The translations under genes were made by a program, and so were the position numbers. The notes below the pieces were generated by a model. It was not told the origin of the DNA. It saw only the letters and a program-made list of their open reading frames with translations, and did not search any database. DNA of 64,000 nt from Afifellaceae bacterium (GTDB lineage Bacteria; Pseudomonadota; Alphaproteobacteria; Rhizobiales; Afifellaceae): assembly GCA_028281235.1 (NCBI GenBank), contig JANQKG010000042.1:1-64000 (forward strand). Reading direction: 5' to 3'. This document shows, piece after piece, positions 25,618-35,113 of this stretch; the stretch's first letter is position 1, and every line of letters starts with the position of its first letter.

Positions 25618-28428
25618 ATGCGCCACCTCTTCGCATGTCTCCTCTGTCTCGTGCTCTTCTCCTCCTCTCAAGCTGCGGCCGCAAATCGGGTCGCGTTGGT
25701 CATGGGCAATGGCGCCTACGAAGAGGCCACCGCGCTGGAGAACCCGGTGCGCGACGCGGAGGCCATGGCGGCCGCACTTGAGGCGCTCGAATTCGATGTG
25801 ATCCTGCGCACCGATGTCGATCGCCGCAGCACCGATCAGGCGCTCGGCGAATTCATCAGCGCTTCTGAGGGCGCGGAGATCGCTCTGCTCTTCTTCGCCG
25901 GCCACGGCATTCAGATCGGCGGCGAGAACTTTCTGCTGCCCGTCGACGTCTCCGCAGAGAGCGAATGGTCGTTGCGCTCCAGCGCTATTGAGGCGCAGCG
26001 CATCATCTCAGAGATGGAGCGGCGGGCCGGTGTGTCGATCGTCATTCTCGACGCCTGCCGCGACAACCCGCTGGTCGATATCGTCGCCTCCTCCACCCGC
26101 TCCGCGGTGCCGCAGCGCGGGCTCGGCCGCATGACGCTTTCGAGCCGCGGAGCGATCGTCGCATTCGCCGCGGCGGCCGGCGACACCGCATCCGACGGCA
26201 CTGGTGACCACAGCCCCTTTACGCAGGCGCTCCTGGAGGAGATCGACGAGCCGAATGTTGAGATCGGCTTGATGTTCCGCAGGGTCGCGGGGCGCGTGCG
26301 CGACGAGACGCGTGGCGACCAGCACCCGGAGCTGCTCGTGCGCCTGGTCGACGAGGTCTATCTGAACCGCACCGACGCGCCGGAGGAGACGCAAGTCGCG
26401 GCGGTCTCTGAACGGAGGGAGGACGCGCAGCCTGAAGCCACGCAGGCCGCAACCGAAGAAAGCACTGCCCCCGATCTTGAACGGCAGGCCGCAGCGCCCG
26501 GCCGGATCGCCCTGGCCGACAGGCGCTTCTTCGGCCGGCGGGTCGTCCATCAGCCGGCATGGCTCACCGACCTTGCCGTTCCCGAACCGAGCGGCTGGCG
26601 TTCGGCGGCGCCGGAAGCGCTTGTGGAGACCGACGAGAACAACAGCTTCGGCACCGCGCAATGGGTGCCGCTTGCCGCCGCGATCGAGGCGCGCATTGCA
26701 CCGACGGGCGACTACGATTGGTTCCACGTGGAAGTGCCGGCGCGCGGCGAGCTCTGGGTGGAGGTCGACCCCGCGCCGCCGGAGCTCGACCTTTACGCAC
26801 AGGTCTATAGCGCCGACAATTCCGCCGTCGGCGGCGCGCAGGGCGCGGCCGGCGCGGGCAAAGCGCTCGTCGGCCGCTTTCCGGTGCCGGCACCCGGCGC
26901 ATACCGGATTGTATTGTGGGACGGCTCAAGCAATGCTGAAAGCAGCGTCCCGTTCACCGCCAAGATCGACTTTGTTCCCGCCGACGATCCGTTCGAGCCG
27001 AACGACACACTCGGCGCCGCCTCGCCGCTCCCGGCAACGGCGACGGTTTGGCCGACGATCTATCCGCGCGGCGATTACGATTGGTTCAAGGTGTGGGTTC
27101 CGGAGCCCGGATTGCTGCAGCTCACCGCGTCGAAGGTTCCTGACGACCTCGACATCTATTTTCGCGTCTTCGACCTCAACAAGACGTCCATACACGGCTC
27201 CATTGGTCCGGCGCGCGAAGGCGGCGACACGGTCGCCGATGCGGAGCTGCCGGCACCCGGCACGTATCTGATTGAGGTCCATGACGGTTCAAGCAACGCC
27301 GCGACTGTGGAGCCATTCCGGCTCGATCTGGCATTCAAACCGGTCAGCGATCTGGCGGAGCCAAACAATTCGGTCAGCGAGGCGGTGATCGTGCCGCCGA
27401 CAAGCCGGCGCGAGATGGCGATTTTTCCGCGCGGCGACTATGACTGGCTGGCTGTCGATGTCGACCATCCCGGCGAGCTGACGCTTCTGGCGGAGAATTC
27501 GCCGGACAACCTCGACGTCTATATCCGCGTGCTCAATTCCGACGGCAAGGCGATCCTCGGATCGACCGGACCGGCGCGCGAGGGCGGCGATGTCTATACC
27601 TTCGCCGATCTGCCGGCGCCCGGCCGTTATTTCGTGGAGCTGCATGACGGCTCCAGCAACGCATCAAGCCCCGATCTGCTCGACCTGGAGCTCACCTATC
27701 TTGCCCAGCCGGATCAGTACGAACCGAATAACGGCCCTGGCGAGGCGGCGCCGCTGACGATCGGCACGCAGACGCTTTTGAACATCCTGCCGGTCGCCGA
27801 CTCTGATTGGTTCCGCATCGCGGTGCCGATCGCCGGCGAGCTTTACATTGAGCTGGACGAGGTGCCGGAGAACCTCGACCTTTACGTCAAGGTGCTTGAC
27901 GCCGACCAGGCCGCTATCTCCAGCTCCATCGGCCCGACGCGCGAAGGCGCCGTCACCGAAGCGATCGTCGATCTGCCGGGGCCTGGCATCTATTACCTCC
28001 AGATCTGGGACGGGAGCAGCAATGCGCGCTCCATCGAACCGGCGCTTCTGACCACCCGCTTCACGCCGATCGCGGAGACGCTGGAGCCCAACGACAGCTT
28101 CTCCATGGCGCGGCCGATCAAGCTCGGCGAGCCCTATTTCGGCAACATCCTGCCGGTCGGCGATTATGATTGGTATCTCTTGGAGGCGCCGCGCGCCGGC
28201 ACGTTCGTCGTCAATGTCGACGACGTCGACGACAAGCTCGACATCTACGCCACGCTTTACGATGCGGAAGTCCGCGGCAGCAGCGCGCTTGGCCCACCGC
28301 GCGAGGGGGCGGCCACGGAAGCGGAGTTCGAGGTGCCTGCCGCGGGGCTTTATCGGCTGAGGCTGCATGACGGCTCAAGCAACAGCCGCTCCGCCAAGCC
28401 GTTCCGCTTCCAGGTGGATTTCAACTAG
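25618..28428 (+). CDS. Exported caspase-like (C14) protein with five tandem 121-residue repeats
   Basis: A 936-residue protein. A signal peptide covers residues 1-22 (LFACLLCLVLFSSSQ, then AAAA). A caspase-like C14 domain spans about 24-240 with the catalytic pair H96 (FFAGHG) and C147 (LDACRDNP). After a 100-residue linker come five repeats starting at residues 339, 460, 581, 702 and 823, exactly 121 residues apart, the last about 7 shorter. Each has an EPND-like start, P.GDYDWF, LD.Y..V, GP.REG and a closing DGSSN, matching the bacterial pre-peptidase C-terminal (PPC)-type beta domain. Start ATG 25618 follows GGAGG. The 175-residue membrane protein gene begins 13 bp downstream. Export suggests a periplasmic or surface protease; substrate unknown. 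Confidence 0.9.
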   Translation: MRHLFACLLCLVLFSSSQAAAANRVALVMGNGAYEEATALENPVRDAEAMAAALEALEFDVILRTDVDRRSTDQALGEFISASEGAEIALLFFAGHGIQIGGENFLLPVDVSAESEWSLRSSAIEAQRIISEMERRAGVSIVILDACRDNPLVDIVASSTRSAVPQRGLGRMTLSSRGAIVAFAAAAGDTASDGTGDHSPFTQALLEEIDEPNVEIGLMFRRVAGRVRDETRGDQHPELLVRLVDEVYLNRTDAPEETQVAAVSERREDAQPEATQAATEESTAPDLERQAAAPGRIALADRRFFGRRVVHQPAWLTDLAVPEPSGWRSAAPEALVETDENNSFGTAQWVPLAAAIEARIAPTGDYDWFHVEVPARGELWVEVDPAPPELDLYAQVYSADNSAVGGAQGAAGAGKALVGRFPVPAPGAYRIVLWDGSSNAESSVPFTAKIDFVPADDPFEPNDTLGAASPLPATATVWPTIYPRGDYDWFKVWVPEPGLLQLTASKVPDDLDIYFRVFDLNKTSIHGSIGPAREGGDTVADAELPAPGTYLIEVHDGSSNAATVEPFRLDLAFKPVSDLAEPNNSVSEAVIVPPTSRREMAIFPRGDYDWLAVDVDHPGELTLLAENSPDNLDVYIRVLNSDGKAILGSTGPAREGGDVYTFADLPAPGRYFVELHDGSSNASSPDLLDLELTYLAQPDQYEPNNGPGEAAPLTIGTQTLLNILPVADSDWFRIAVPIAGELYIELDEVPENLDLYVKVLDADQAAISSSIGPTREGAVTEAIVDLPGPGIYYLQIWDGSSNARSIEPALLTTRFTPIAETLEPNDSFSMARPIKLGEPYFGNILPVGDYDWYLLEAPRAGTFVVNVDDVDDKLDIYATLYDAEVRGSSALGPPREGAATEAEFEVPAAGLYRLRLHDGSSNSRSAKPFRFQVDFN

Positions 28429-28441
28429 GGCTGGACCAGCT

Positions 28442-28969
28442 ATGGCCCGGCACGCTTCGAGTGAAACGAGAGGCGATACCGAACTCGTCAAAGAGGCACT
28501 CGCCGAGGCGCAGCAGACCGTCAGGGCTTACGACGTCAAAGCACAGATTGTCGGGGTCGGGTACATCTTTGCGCTGGGCGTCGTATTCCGGTTGGGCGAT
28601 CTTCTCCCGAAGGTGGAGAGGGATGATCTGCTGTTTGTGATCGCGGGATGGGCGATCGTCATCTTTCCCATTCTGCTGTTCGGGTTCGTGCTCTACCCGA
28701 CTCGGAAGACCGTCAGCAGCTTTCGCTCTGAAGAGGCTCCCGGCGAAGACGTCCTTTATGTCCAGTCGAAACAATTCCCCACGGCACGGGCCTATCTTGA
28801 GGCGCTGGAACGCGCAGACGGGCTCATCGAAAGAACGAATGAGCTGCTGAAAGTCACCAGGCTACGCGAACTGAAGCGAAAACGCTTCCTGCGGGCTCTG
28901 TTCGCCGCGGGTGTGGCTTTCGTCATGCTGTTCTGGGCACAGCTTTGGCGCAGCACCACTGGCGGATGA
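28442..28969 (+). CDS. Three-helix membrane protein resembling Pycsar TM effectors (DUF5706-like)
   Basis: A 175-residue protein. An amphipathic N-terminal helix leads into D31-V-K33-A34 and membrane helix 1 (about 35-52). Helix 2 (62-86) ends in YP, a soluble segment follows with RAYLEAL (about 116-122) and NELLKVTRLRELKRKRFLRA, and helix 3 covers about 149-168. This order, the D.KA motif at helix 1 and the K..LR run before helix 3 are as I recall for the PycTM effector family (DUF5706), where cyclic nucleotide signals trigger membrane damage. The resemblance is from memory and is not a search result. Start ATG 28442; a longer open frame overlaps the preceding gene. It is 13 bp after the caspase-repeat gene, so the two are probably co-transcribed. 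Confidence 0.5.
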   Translation: MARHASSETRGDTELVKEALAEAQQTVRAYDVKAQIVGVGYIFALGVVFRLGDLLPKVERDDLLFVIAGWAIVIFPILLFGFVLYPTRKTVSSFRSEEAPGEDVLYVQSKQFPTARAYLEALERADGLIERTNELLKVTRLRELKRKRFLRALFAAGVAFVMLFWAQLWRSTTGG

Positions 28970-29052
28970 GCGCCAGTCGATATCGTGCCGAACGAATGAG
29001 TCTTGAGCCCTTAGAGCGTCTCCCGCAACGCGCTGAACAAAACAATGTTCGG

Positions 29053-29688
29053 TCAGTCCTGCATGAGCGCCAACATCGGTGCCACGGCCGATTTCCACGA
29101 GGCGCGCTCTTCCAACCGATCGATCCAGGCCGAAACGTGAGGTGTCCGGTCAAGCGAGATGCCGGCGCGATCACGAAACATGAACGTGCTCGCCATGGCA
29201 AAGTCGGCGATGCTCAGATCGCCGGCCACCCACTCCTTGTTCGCCAGGCTGGCGTCAAGCACCGGTAGGAACTGGGCGACGTTCTTGAGTTGAGACTCGA
29301 TTGCCGTCTCATCGGGCTCACCCATACCGAGCTTCTTCTTCACAACACGCTCAAACGCCACCCCTTGCATTGCGGGGCCGAGATGGATGGCCTGCCAATA
29401 GGACCATTGGTCGATGATGGCGCGTTTCCTCGCGTCGGTCGGACAAAGGCCGCGCTCGGGCTTCAAGCCAGCAAGATAGCCATCGATGGCGCGGCTTTCC
29501 CAGAGCACAAAGTCACCATCGACCAGAACCGGCACTTTGCCGTTCGGATTGATCGCCAAGTATGACGCGGTTTTGTGCTCGCCTTTCATGAGATCGACTT
29601 CGATGGTCTCAAGCTCGATCCCGAGCTCGTTAGCGACCGCGCGAACGCGCAAGGCGTTGGGCGAAAGATCGGCGTTATAGAGCTTCAT
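29053..29688 (-). CDS. Glutathione S-transferase family protein
   Basis: A 211-residue GST. The N-terminal thioredoxin-like domain begins MKLYNADLSPNALRVRAVA, with S9 in the position of the catalytic serine of theta-type enzymes and the glutathione-contacting cis-proline in GKVPVLVDG followed by WESRAI. The C-terminal helical domain has the typical N-capping sequence SIADFAMAS. The enzyme would conjugate glutathione to an electrophile in the cytoplasm; the substrate is not evident. It is single, at the end of the accessory block. Confidence 0.88.
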   Translation of the reverse strand: MKLYNADLSPNALRVRAVANELGIELETIEVDLMKGEHKTASYLAINPNGKVPVLVDGDFVLWESRAIDGYLAGLKPERGLCPTDARKRAIIDQWSYWQAIHLGPAMQGVAFERVVKKKLGMGEPDETAIESQLKNVAQFLPVLDASLANKEWVAGDLSIADFAMASTFMFRDRAGISLDRTPHVSAWIDRLEERASWKSAVAPMLALMQD

Positions 29689-29771
29689 TGCATCTCCTTG
29701 GATCCGTGCCTGCGTCGCGTCAGCATGGCAGACATGCGCCGAAAGCCATCACAATGGGAACGGTAAACCCT

Positions 29772-30245
29772 TTAGGCCGCTTGTGCAGTCGCGTTCCGGC
29801 TGGACCGGACCTTGTCGGCGAGCCCCTTCAGATTGCCGTCGAGGACCTTGCCCATCATCGTTTTCATCATGGTCTGACCCAAAATCCATGCGAGGGGACC
29901 GTACTTCATGCGGTAATCCATGGCCCACTTCACCTTTGACGGCTTGTTATCCAGCGGCTCGACGGACAGCTCCGCATAGGCTTCATGGAGAGGCATTGCC
30001 GCCATGTCCGGCAAACGGACGCGATACCCACGATTGGCCTCCCACTTGGTCACCTCCTCCACGAGTGAAGTGCCGTTCTCGAAATGGCAGCGCCGCTTCG
30101 ATCCGACCCCGTCTTCGCAGTCCGTGAGCGCATCCACTGAGTTCACGAGCGGTGCGAACTCGTCAATGTGCATGAAGCGGCCCTGAACCGCCCATATTGC
30201 GTCAGGCGTGGCGTCGATCTCACGCGTTCGCTCGTTGTGTATCAT
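29772..30245 (-). CDS. SRPBCC-family (polyketide cyclase/START-like) protein
   Basis: A 157-residue protein with the SRPBCC pattern: an N-terminal strand EIDATPDAIWAVQGRFM, a series of beta strands containing RRCHFENGTSLVEEVTKW, and a long C-terminal helix (MMKTMMGKVLDGNLKGLADKV). Such proteins bind hydrophobic ligands in a deep pocket; no ligand can be assigned. ATG 30245 faces away from trpG across 239 bp that should hold the trpG promoter. No leader peptide or attenuator was recognised in that gap. Confidence 0.75.
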   Translation of the reverse strand: MIHNERTREIDATPDAIWAVQGRFMHIDEFAPLVNSVDALTDCEDGVGSKRRCHFENGTSLVEEVTKWEANRGYRVRLPDMAAMPLHEAYAELSVEPLDNKPSKVKWAMDYRMKYGPLAWILGQTMMKTMMGKVLDGNLKGLADKVRSSRNATAQAA

Positions 30246-30484
30246 GTTGATTCCTCAGCTCACGGCGACAGCGCCGGATTGGCTCCTCTCTCCAAACTCC
30301 GGCGCACATTATCAGAGGGCTGCTGACAGCCTTTTGTCAGGAGCAATCGAGGGCGTAGCGGAGCTTTTTTGAAAGCAGCGCTGAATGATGGTGCCACCTG
30401 GCCGCTGATGTGCCCCGGCCCGTTTCCTTGACCCATCCGGCGCTTGCGGCATAAGTGCCCCTTAAACCGCAAGGACTTGGCCGG

Positions 30485-31087
30485 ATGATCCTGGTCATCG
30501 ACAATTACGATTCCTTCACCTGGAACCTCGTCCACTATCTCGGCGAGCTGGGCGCGGAGCCTTCTGTCGTGCGCAATGACAAGATCACGCCTGACGAGGC
30601 GCTTGCGCGGCAGCCGGAGGCGATCCTGCTGTCGCCCGGCCCGTGCACGCCGAACGAGGCGGGCATCTGTCTCGACCTGGTGCGCCAGGCCGATGGCGCG
30701 GTGCCGCTGCTGGGCGTCTGCCTCGGCCATCAGGCGATCGGCCAGGCCTATGGCGGGCAGGTCGTGCGCGCGCCGACCTTGATGCACGGCAAGCTGTCGC
30801 AGATGACGCATTGCGGCGACGGGGTGCTGGCCGGCATCGACGGGCCGTTTGAAGCGACGCGCTATCATTCGCTGACCATCGATCCGGAATCGATGCCCGA
30901 CTGCCTGGTCGCCAATGCGCATACGCAGGACGGGGTGATCATGGGCCTTCACCACAGAACCGACCCGGTTCACGGCGTGCAGTTTCATCCCGAAAGCATC
31001 GCGTCGGAGCACGGCCATCAGATCCTGCAAAATTTCCTGCAGATCGCGCGCACCTTCAATAGGCGCGTGGGCCGACAGGCAGCTTGA
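30485..31087 (+). CDS. trpG: Anthranilate synthase component II (glutamine amidotransferase)
   Basis: A 200-residue class I glutamine amidotransferase supplying ammonia to TrpE. Nucleophile C79 lies in [11 protein letters not shown]; the His-Glu pair is in VQFHPESI. The N-terminal [20 protein letters not shown] is diagnostic. ATG 30485 with AAGGA upstream; the open frame starts 10 codons earlier without support. First of trpG-trpD-trpC-moaC-moeA. No folate-specific pabA partner gene is nearby, so a dual role cannot be judged. Confidence 0.95.
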   Translation: MILVIDNYDSFTWNLVHYLGELGAEPSVVRNDKITPDEALARQPEAILLSPGPCTPNEAGICLDLVRQADGAVPLLGVCLGHQAIGQAYGGQVVRAPTLMHGKLSQMTHCGDGVLAGIDGPFEATRYHSLTIDPESMPDCLVANAHTQDGVIMGLHHRTDPVHGVQFHPESIASEHGHQILQNFLQIARTFNRRVGRQAA

Positions 31088-31103
31088 GCGGAGACGGGCA
31101 AGC

Positions 31104-32141
31104 ATGACCGACATGAAGCGCTTCCTGGGCCCCATCGCTGCCGGCGAAAGGCTGACGCGCGCCGACGCGGAGGCGGCGTTCGACGTGATCATGTCCGGCG
31201 AAGCAACGCCGACGCAGATCGGCGGCTTTTTGATGGCGCTTCGCGTGCGCGGCGAAACCGTGGAGGAGATTGCCGGCGCGGTCGCGGCGATGCGCGCCAA
31301 GATGACCGTCGTCGAAGCGCCGCCCGACGCCATCGACATTGTCGGGACCGGCGGCGATGCGTCGGGCACGTTCAACATCTCCACTTGTGCGGCTTTCATT
31401 GCGGCGGGCGCCGGCGTGCCGATCGCCAAGCACGGCAACCGCGCGCTTTCCTCAAAATCGGGCGCGGCCGACACGCTCTCAGCACTCGGCGTCAATATCG
31501 AGCTCGCGCCGGAGCGGATCGCCGCCTGCATCCGCGAAGCGGGCATCGGGTTCATGTTTGCGCCGGCACATCATTCGGCCATGCGCCATGTCGGCCCTTC
31601 GCGGGTGGAGCTCGGCACGCGCACGGTGTTCAATCTGCTTGGGCCGCTCTGCAACCCCGCCAATGTCAAACGCTACATGCTCGGCGTGTTCGCGCGCGAA
31701 TGGGTGGAGCCGGTGGCGGAGGTGCTGGCGTCGCTTGGGGCGGAGCGCGCCTGGGTGGTGCACGGCACGTTCGGCGACAGGAGCGGCCAAGGCGGAGGGA
31801 TCGACGAGATCTCGCTGACGGGCACGACCTATGTGGCGGAGCTGCGCGCCGGGCATGTCCGCTCCTTCCAGATCGAGCCGACCGATTTCGATCTCGACCC
31901 GGTGGGGCCCGATGCATTGGTGGGCGGCACGCCGGAGGAGAACGCCAAGGCGCTGCGCGCTGTTCTGGAGGGCGCGCCGGGCGCGTTCCGCGACGTCGCG
32001 CTCATGAACGCGGGGGCGGCGCTCATGGTGGCCGGCAAGGCTGACCTGACGGAGGATGCCACAACGCTGGCGCGTCGATCGATTGAGTCGGGCAATGCGC
32101 TGAAGGCGTTGGATCGGCTGGTCGAAGTATCAAACGAGTGA
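31104..32141 (+). CDS. trpD: Anthranilate phosphoribosyltransferase
   Basis: A 345-residue enzyme that attaches phosphoribosyl from PRPP to anthranilate. The PRPP-binding glycine loop [14 protein letters not shown] and the [15 protein letters not shown] motif are intact, as is [26 protein letters not shown]. The gene is 16 bp after trpG and 6 bp before trpC, within one operon. Confidence 0.97.
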   Translation: MTDMKRFLGPIAAGERLTRADAEAAFDVIMSGEATPTQIGGFLMALRVRGETVEEIAGAVAAMRAKMTVVEAPPDAIDIVGTGGDASGTFNISTCAAFIAAGAGVPIAKHGNRALSSKSGAADTLSALGVNIELAPERIAACIREAGIGFMFAPAHHSAMRHVGPSRVELGTRTVFNLLGPLCNPANVKRYMLGVFAREWVEPVAEVLASLGAERAWVVHGTFGDRSGQGGGIDEISLTGTTYVAELRAGHVRSFQIEPTDFDLDPVGPDALVGGTPEENAKALRAVLEGAPGAFRDVALMNAGAALMVAGKADLTEDATTLARRSIESGNALKALDRLVEVSNE

Positions 32142-32147
32142 GAGCCG

Positions 32148-32960
32148 ATGGCCGACATCCTGAAGCGCATCGAAGCCTATAAGCGTGAGGAGATCGCTGC
32201 GGCCAAGGCCGCCGTTCCGCTCGCGGAGCTGAGCGCGCGCATTGCGGAAATCGATCCGCCGCGCGGCTTTTATGACGCGCTGCGCACCCGTGTGGATGGC
32301 GGCAGCGTCGGGCTGATCGCCGAGATCAAGAAGGCAAGCCCATCCAAGGGACTGATCCGCGCCGATTTCGATCCGCCCACATTGGCGCGTGCCTACGAGG
32401 CGGGCGGCGCGGCCTGTCTTTCCGTGCTCACCGACGAGCCGTCCTTCCAGGGCGCGCCGGAGTTCTTGACCAATGCGCGCGAGGCAACCGCCCTCCCCGC
32501 GCTCCGCAAGGATTTCATGTTCGACCCCTATCAGGTGCACGAGGCGCGCACCTGGGGCGCCGATTGCATCCTTCTCATCATGGCGGCGATTTCCGATGAC
32601 GAAGCCAGGGCGCTGGAGGATGCGGCGCAGGCGCTCGGCATGGACGTGCTGGCGGAGGTGCATGACGAAGCGGAGCTGGAGCGGGCGCTTCGCCTTGTCT
32701 CGCCGCTCATCGGCATCAACAATCGCAACCTGAAGACCTTTGAGACATCTTTGGCGGTCTCCGAGCGGCTCGCACCTCTGGTGCCGGCGGAGCGGCTTCT
32801 CGTGGGCGAAAGCGGCATTGCCAATGCGGCCGATATCGCCGCGCTCGACGCGATGGGCATCCGCGCCGTGCTGGTTGGCGAGAGCCTGATGCGCCAGGCC
32901 GACGTGGAAGCGGCGACGCGCGCATTGCTCACGCGCGCGGAGGTCGAGGCGGCTGAATGA
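32148..32960 (+). CDS. trpC: Indole-3-glycerol phosphate synthase
   Basis: A 270-residue TIM-barrel enzyme catalysing ring closure to indole-3-glycerol phosphate. The motif [14 protein letters not shown], the [11 protein letters not shown] segment and [13 protein letters not shown] with VGESGI are all present. It is a stand-alone TrpC with no PRAI (trpF) domain, as in most alphaproteobacteria; trpF, trpB and trpA are not in the window. Its last codons overlap the ATG of moaC (ATGA), so tryptophan and molybdopterin genes are co-transcribed. Confidence 0.97.
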   Translation: MADILKRIEAYKREEIAAAKAAVPLAELSARIAEIDPPRGFYDALRTRVDGGSVGLIAEIKKASPSKGLIRADFDPPTLARAYEAGGAACLSVLTDEPSFQGAPEFLTNAREATALPALRKDFMFDPYQVHEARTWGADCILLIMAAISDDEARALEDAAQALGMDVLAEVHDEAELERALRLVSPLIGINNRNLKTFETSLAVSERLAPLVPAERLLVGESGIANAADIAALDAMGIRAVLVGESLMRQADVEAATRALLTRAEVEAAE

Positions 32961-33448
32961 ACGCGCGACTGACGCATCTCAGCGCCGAGGGCAAGGCCGA
33001 CATGGTCGACGTGTCGGAGAAAGACGTGACGACGCGCACGGCGACAGCCAGCGGCACCGTATCAATGGCGCGCGAGACGCTGGACATGATCCTCGCCGGC
33101 AATGCCAAGAAGGGCGACGTCGTCGCCGCCGCGCGCCTCGCCGGCATCATGGCGGCGAAGAAGACGCACGATCTGATCCCGCTCTGTCACCCACTGGCGC
33201 TCACAAAAATCTCCGTCGACGTTGAGCCCGACCCAGCGCTGCCGGGCCTGCGCGTCACCGCTTTCGCCAAGCTTGACGGCAAGACGGGCGTGGAAATGGA
33301 GGCGCTGACGGCTGTCGCGGTCGCTTGCCTGACCATCTACGACATGGCCAAGGCCGTGGATCGCGGCATGACGATCCAGGACGTGCGTGTTGAGGAGAAG
33401 ACCGGCGGCCGCTCGGGCGATTGGCGCGCGGACGGCGCGAACGCATGA
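32957..33448 (+). CDS. moaC: Cyclic pyranopterin monophosphate synthase
   Basis: A 163-residue enzyme forming cPMP with MoaA in molybdenum cofactor synthesis. [32 protein letters not shown] and the active-site helix [21 protein letters not shown] are all recognisable. ATG 32957 overlaps the stop of trpC, and its own TGA overlaps the start of moeA. The trpC-moaC-moeA order is a long-conserved alphaproteobacterial arrangement. Confidence 0.96.
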   Translation: MNARLTHLSAEGKADMVDVSEKDVTTRTATASGTVSMARETLDMILAGNAKKGDVVAAARLAGIMAAKKTHDLIPLCHPLALTKISVDVEPDPALPGLRVTAFAKLDGKTGVEMEALTAVAVACLTIYDMAKAVDRGMTIQDVRVEEKTGGRSGDWRADGANA

Positions 33449-34635
33449 GCCTGCTTCCGGTCGATGAAGCGGTCGCGCGACTGCTTGCCGGCGTGGAACC
33501 GCTCGAAGTAGAGCACGTGCCGCTCGCTGAGAGCAGCGGGTGCGTGCTGGCCGGCGACATTGCGGCGAGGCTCACGCAGCCGCCCTTCCCGGCTTCCGCC
33601 ATGGACGGCTACGCCGTGCGCGCGGAACACGCAATCATCGGCGCGCGGTTGGAGGTGATCGGCATATCGCGCGCCGGCGAGCGGTTTTCCGGCTCTGTCG
33701 CCGCCGGCACGTGCGTGCGCATTTTCACCGGTGCGCCGGTTCCCGACGGCGCCGACGCCGTGCTGATCCAAGAAGATGCCGAGCGCGACGGCGACACGAT
33801 TATTGTCAAGGCCGCGGTGAAGGCCGGCGCCTTCGTGCGCCCGGCCGGCCTCGACTTCCGCGCGGGCGAGGCGCTTCTCCAGGAAAGCACCGTGCTCGAC
33901 GCGCGCGCTATCGCGCTTGCCGCCGCCATGGGACACGGCACTTTGCCGGTCAGGCGCAAACCGCGCATTGCCGTGCTTGCCAATGGCGACGAATTGGTGC
34001 CGCCCGGCGCAACACCCGGCCCCGACCAGATCGTTTCGTCCAACGGCGTCGGGCTGACGGCGTTCGTGCGCGAATGCGGCGGCGAGCCGATTGATCTTGG
34101 CATTGCCGCCGACAGAAACGAGGCGATCGCCGACGCCGTCGACCAGGCGACCGGCTCCGACATTCTGGTCGTGGTGGGCGGCGCATCGGTCGGCGAGCAT
34201 GACCTCGTGCAAGGCGCGCTGACTGAGAAGGGCATGGCGCTCGATTTCTGGCGGATCGCCATGCGGCCGGGCAAGCCGCTCATGGTGGGGCGGCTCGGCG
34301 ACATGCATGTGCTCGGCCTTCCGGGCAATCCGGTCTCAGCGCTGGTGTGCAGCCACGTGTTTCTGAAGCCGCTGATCAACGCCATGCTCGGCCTGTCGAC
34401 CGACGCGGCGATCGTCTCCGCAAAGCTCGGCGCGGCCATGGCCAAGAACGACAACCGGCAGGACTTTGTGCGCGCGCGCCTCAAGATGATCGACGGCGAG
34501 CGCGTCGCGACACCGTTCGGCATTCAGGATTCCTCCATGCTGGCGACGCTTGCCGCGGCCGACGCGCTGATCATCCGCCCGGTCGGCGCACCGCCCGCGG
34601 CGGCCGGCGATGACGTGTCCGTGCTGTTGCTATGA
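33445..34635 (+). CDS. moeA: Molybdopterin molybdenumtransferase
   Basis: A 396-residue protein that inserts molybdate into adenylated molybdopterin. [11 protein letters not shown] near residue 50, the [12 protein letters not shown] segment, the MoCF-like core [12 protein letters not shown] and [10 protein letters not shown], and a C-terminal beta domain are present. ATG 33445 overlaps the moaC stop (ATGA); the frame is open 8 codons further upstream. Last gene of the trpGDC-moaC-moeA operon. The cofactor's potential users in this window are only pseudogene fragments near 43 kb. Confidence 0.95.
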   Translation: MSLLPVDEAVARLLAGVEPLEVEHVPLAESSGCVLAGDIAARLTQPPFPASAMDGYAVRAEHAIIGARLEVIGISRAGERFSGSVAAGTCVRIFTGAPVPDGADAVLIQEDAERDGDTIIVKAAVKAGAFVRPAGLDFRAGEALLQESTVLDARAIALAAAMGHGTLPVRRKPRIAVLANGDELVPPGATPGPDQIVSSNGVGLTAFVRECGGEPIDLGIAADRNEAIADAVDQATGSDILVVVGGASVGEHDLVQGALTEKGMALDFWRIAMRPGKPLMVGRLGDMHVLGLPGNPVSALVCSHVFLKPLINAMLGLSTDAAIVSAKLGAAMAKNDNRQDFVRARLKMIDGERVATPFGIQDSSMLATLAAADALIIRPVGAPPAAAGDDVSVLLL

Positions 34636-34651
34636 GCTGCGCTGCTGAGCT

Positions 34652-34758
34652 CTAGAGCTTTATCCATTCCGATTGAATCAGAATGGAGGCCCTATCTCTT
34701 TGCTGGAGCATGATCTTATCCGAAAAGGTGGTGTCCACTTTTCGGGATCATGCTCTAG
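34652..34758. repeat. Family A extragenic palindrome, copy 4
   Basis: Between the convergent ends of moeA and a small exported protein. This copy has the second type of left arm (GATTGAATCAGAATGGAGG), shared with the copy at 42.65 kb. The TAG stop of the minus-strand gene (34757-34755) lies in the right edge CTCTAG. Confidence 0.88.
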
Positions 34759-35069
34759 CTCACCGGCCTTGGGGCGAAGAAGCAGCGGCGCGAGCCGTCG
34801 TGGCGTTTGCAGCGCCAGAACTCGCCATCCTCCGATTGGTGCGCTTCGCTATAAGGCACGGTTTCGCCAAGTGACTTGATCAGCCAGCCGGCGGCGGTCG
34901 GCTGCATGTCAGCGGGCGCTATCATGAAGCAATCATTGTCGCCGCAGCAATGGGACCCGTCGGCGGGCGAGGTGTAGTTTCCGTGATTGATCCAGAAATC
35001 GTGGGCGGCGGCGGGAAGGCTGTAGTGGCCAAACGCCAGGCACGCCGCGACCAGGGTCTTCAGCATCAT
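34755..35069 (-). CDS. Small exported cysteine-rich protein of unknown function
   Basis: A 104-residue protein with a signal peptide (MMLKTLVAACLAFGHYS, then LPAAA-HD). The mature part has HDFWINHGNYTSP, then HCCGDNDC with paired cysteines and a C-terminal WRCKR...RRCFF, giving six cysteines likely to form disulfides in the periplasm. AAGGAGAG precedes ATG 35069; upstream codons of the frame are ignored. The family is common in rhizobia in my recollection but has no known function. Its stop codon lies in a palindromic repeat. Confidence 0.75.
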   Translation of the reverse strand: MMLKTLVAACLAFGHYSLPAAAHDFWINHGNYTSPADGSHCCGDNDCFMIAPADMQPTAAGWLIKSLGETVPYSEAHQSEDGEFWRCKRHDGSRRCFFAPRPVS

Positions 35070-35113
35070 CTCAGGCTCTCCTTTCGCGGGCATCGACCCG
35101 CGCAAGGCTCGCC

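Noticed and set aside
26632-28428. Tandem repeats as a possible CRISPR array or minisatellite
   Set aside because: The period is 363 bp, the repeats are diverged at the DNA level, and they are in frame within a protein; no short identical repeats with unique spacers exist.
33445-34635. A functional link between moaC/moeA and the molybdenum hydroxylase fragments at 43 kb
   Set aside because: The trpC-moaC-moeA arrangement is ancient and independent of the decayed operon, which is 8 kb away and non-functional.
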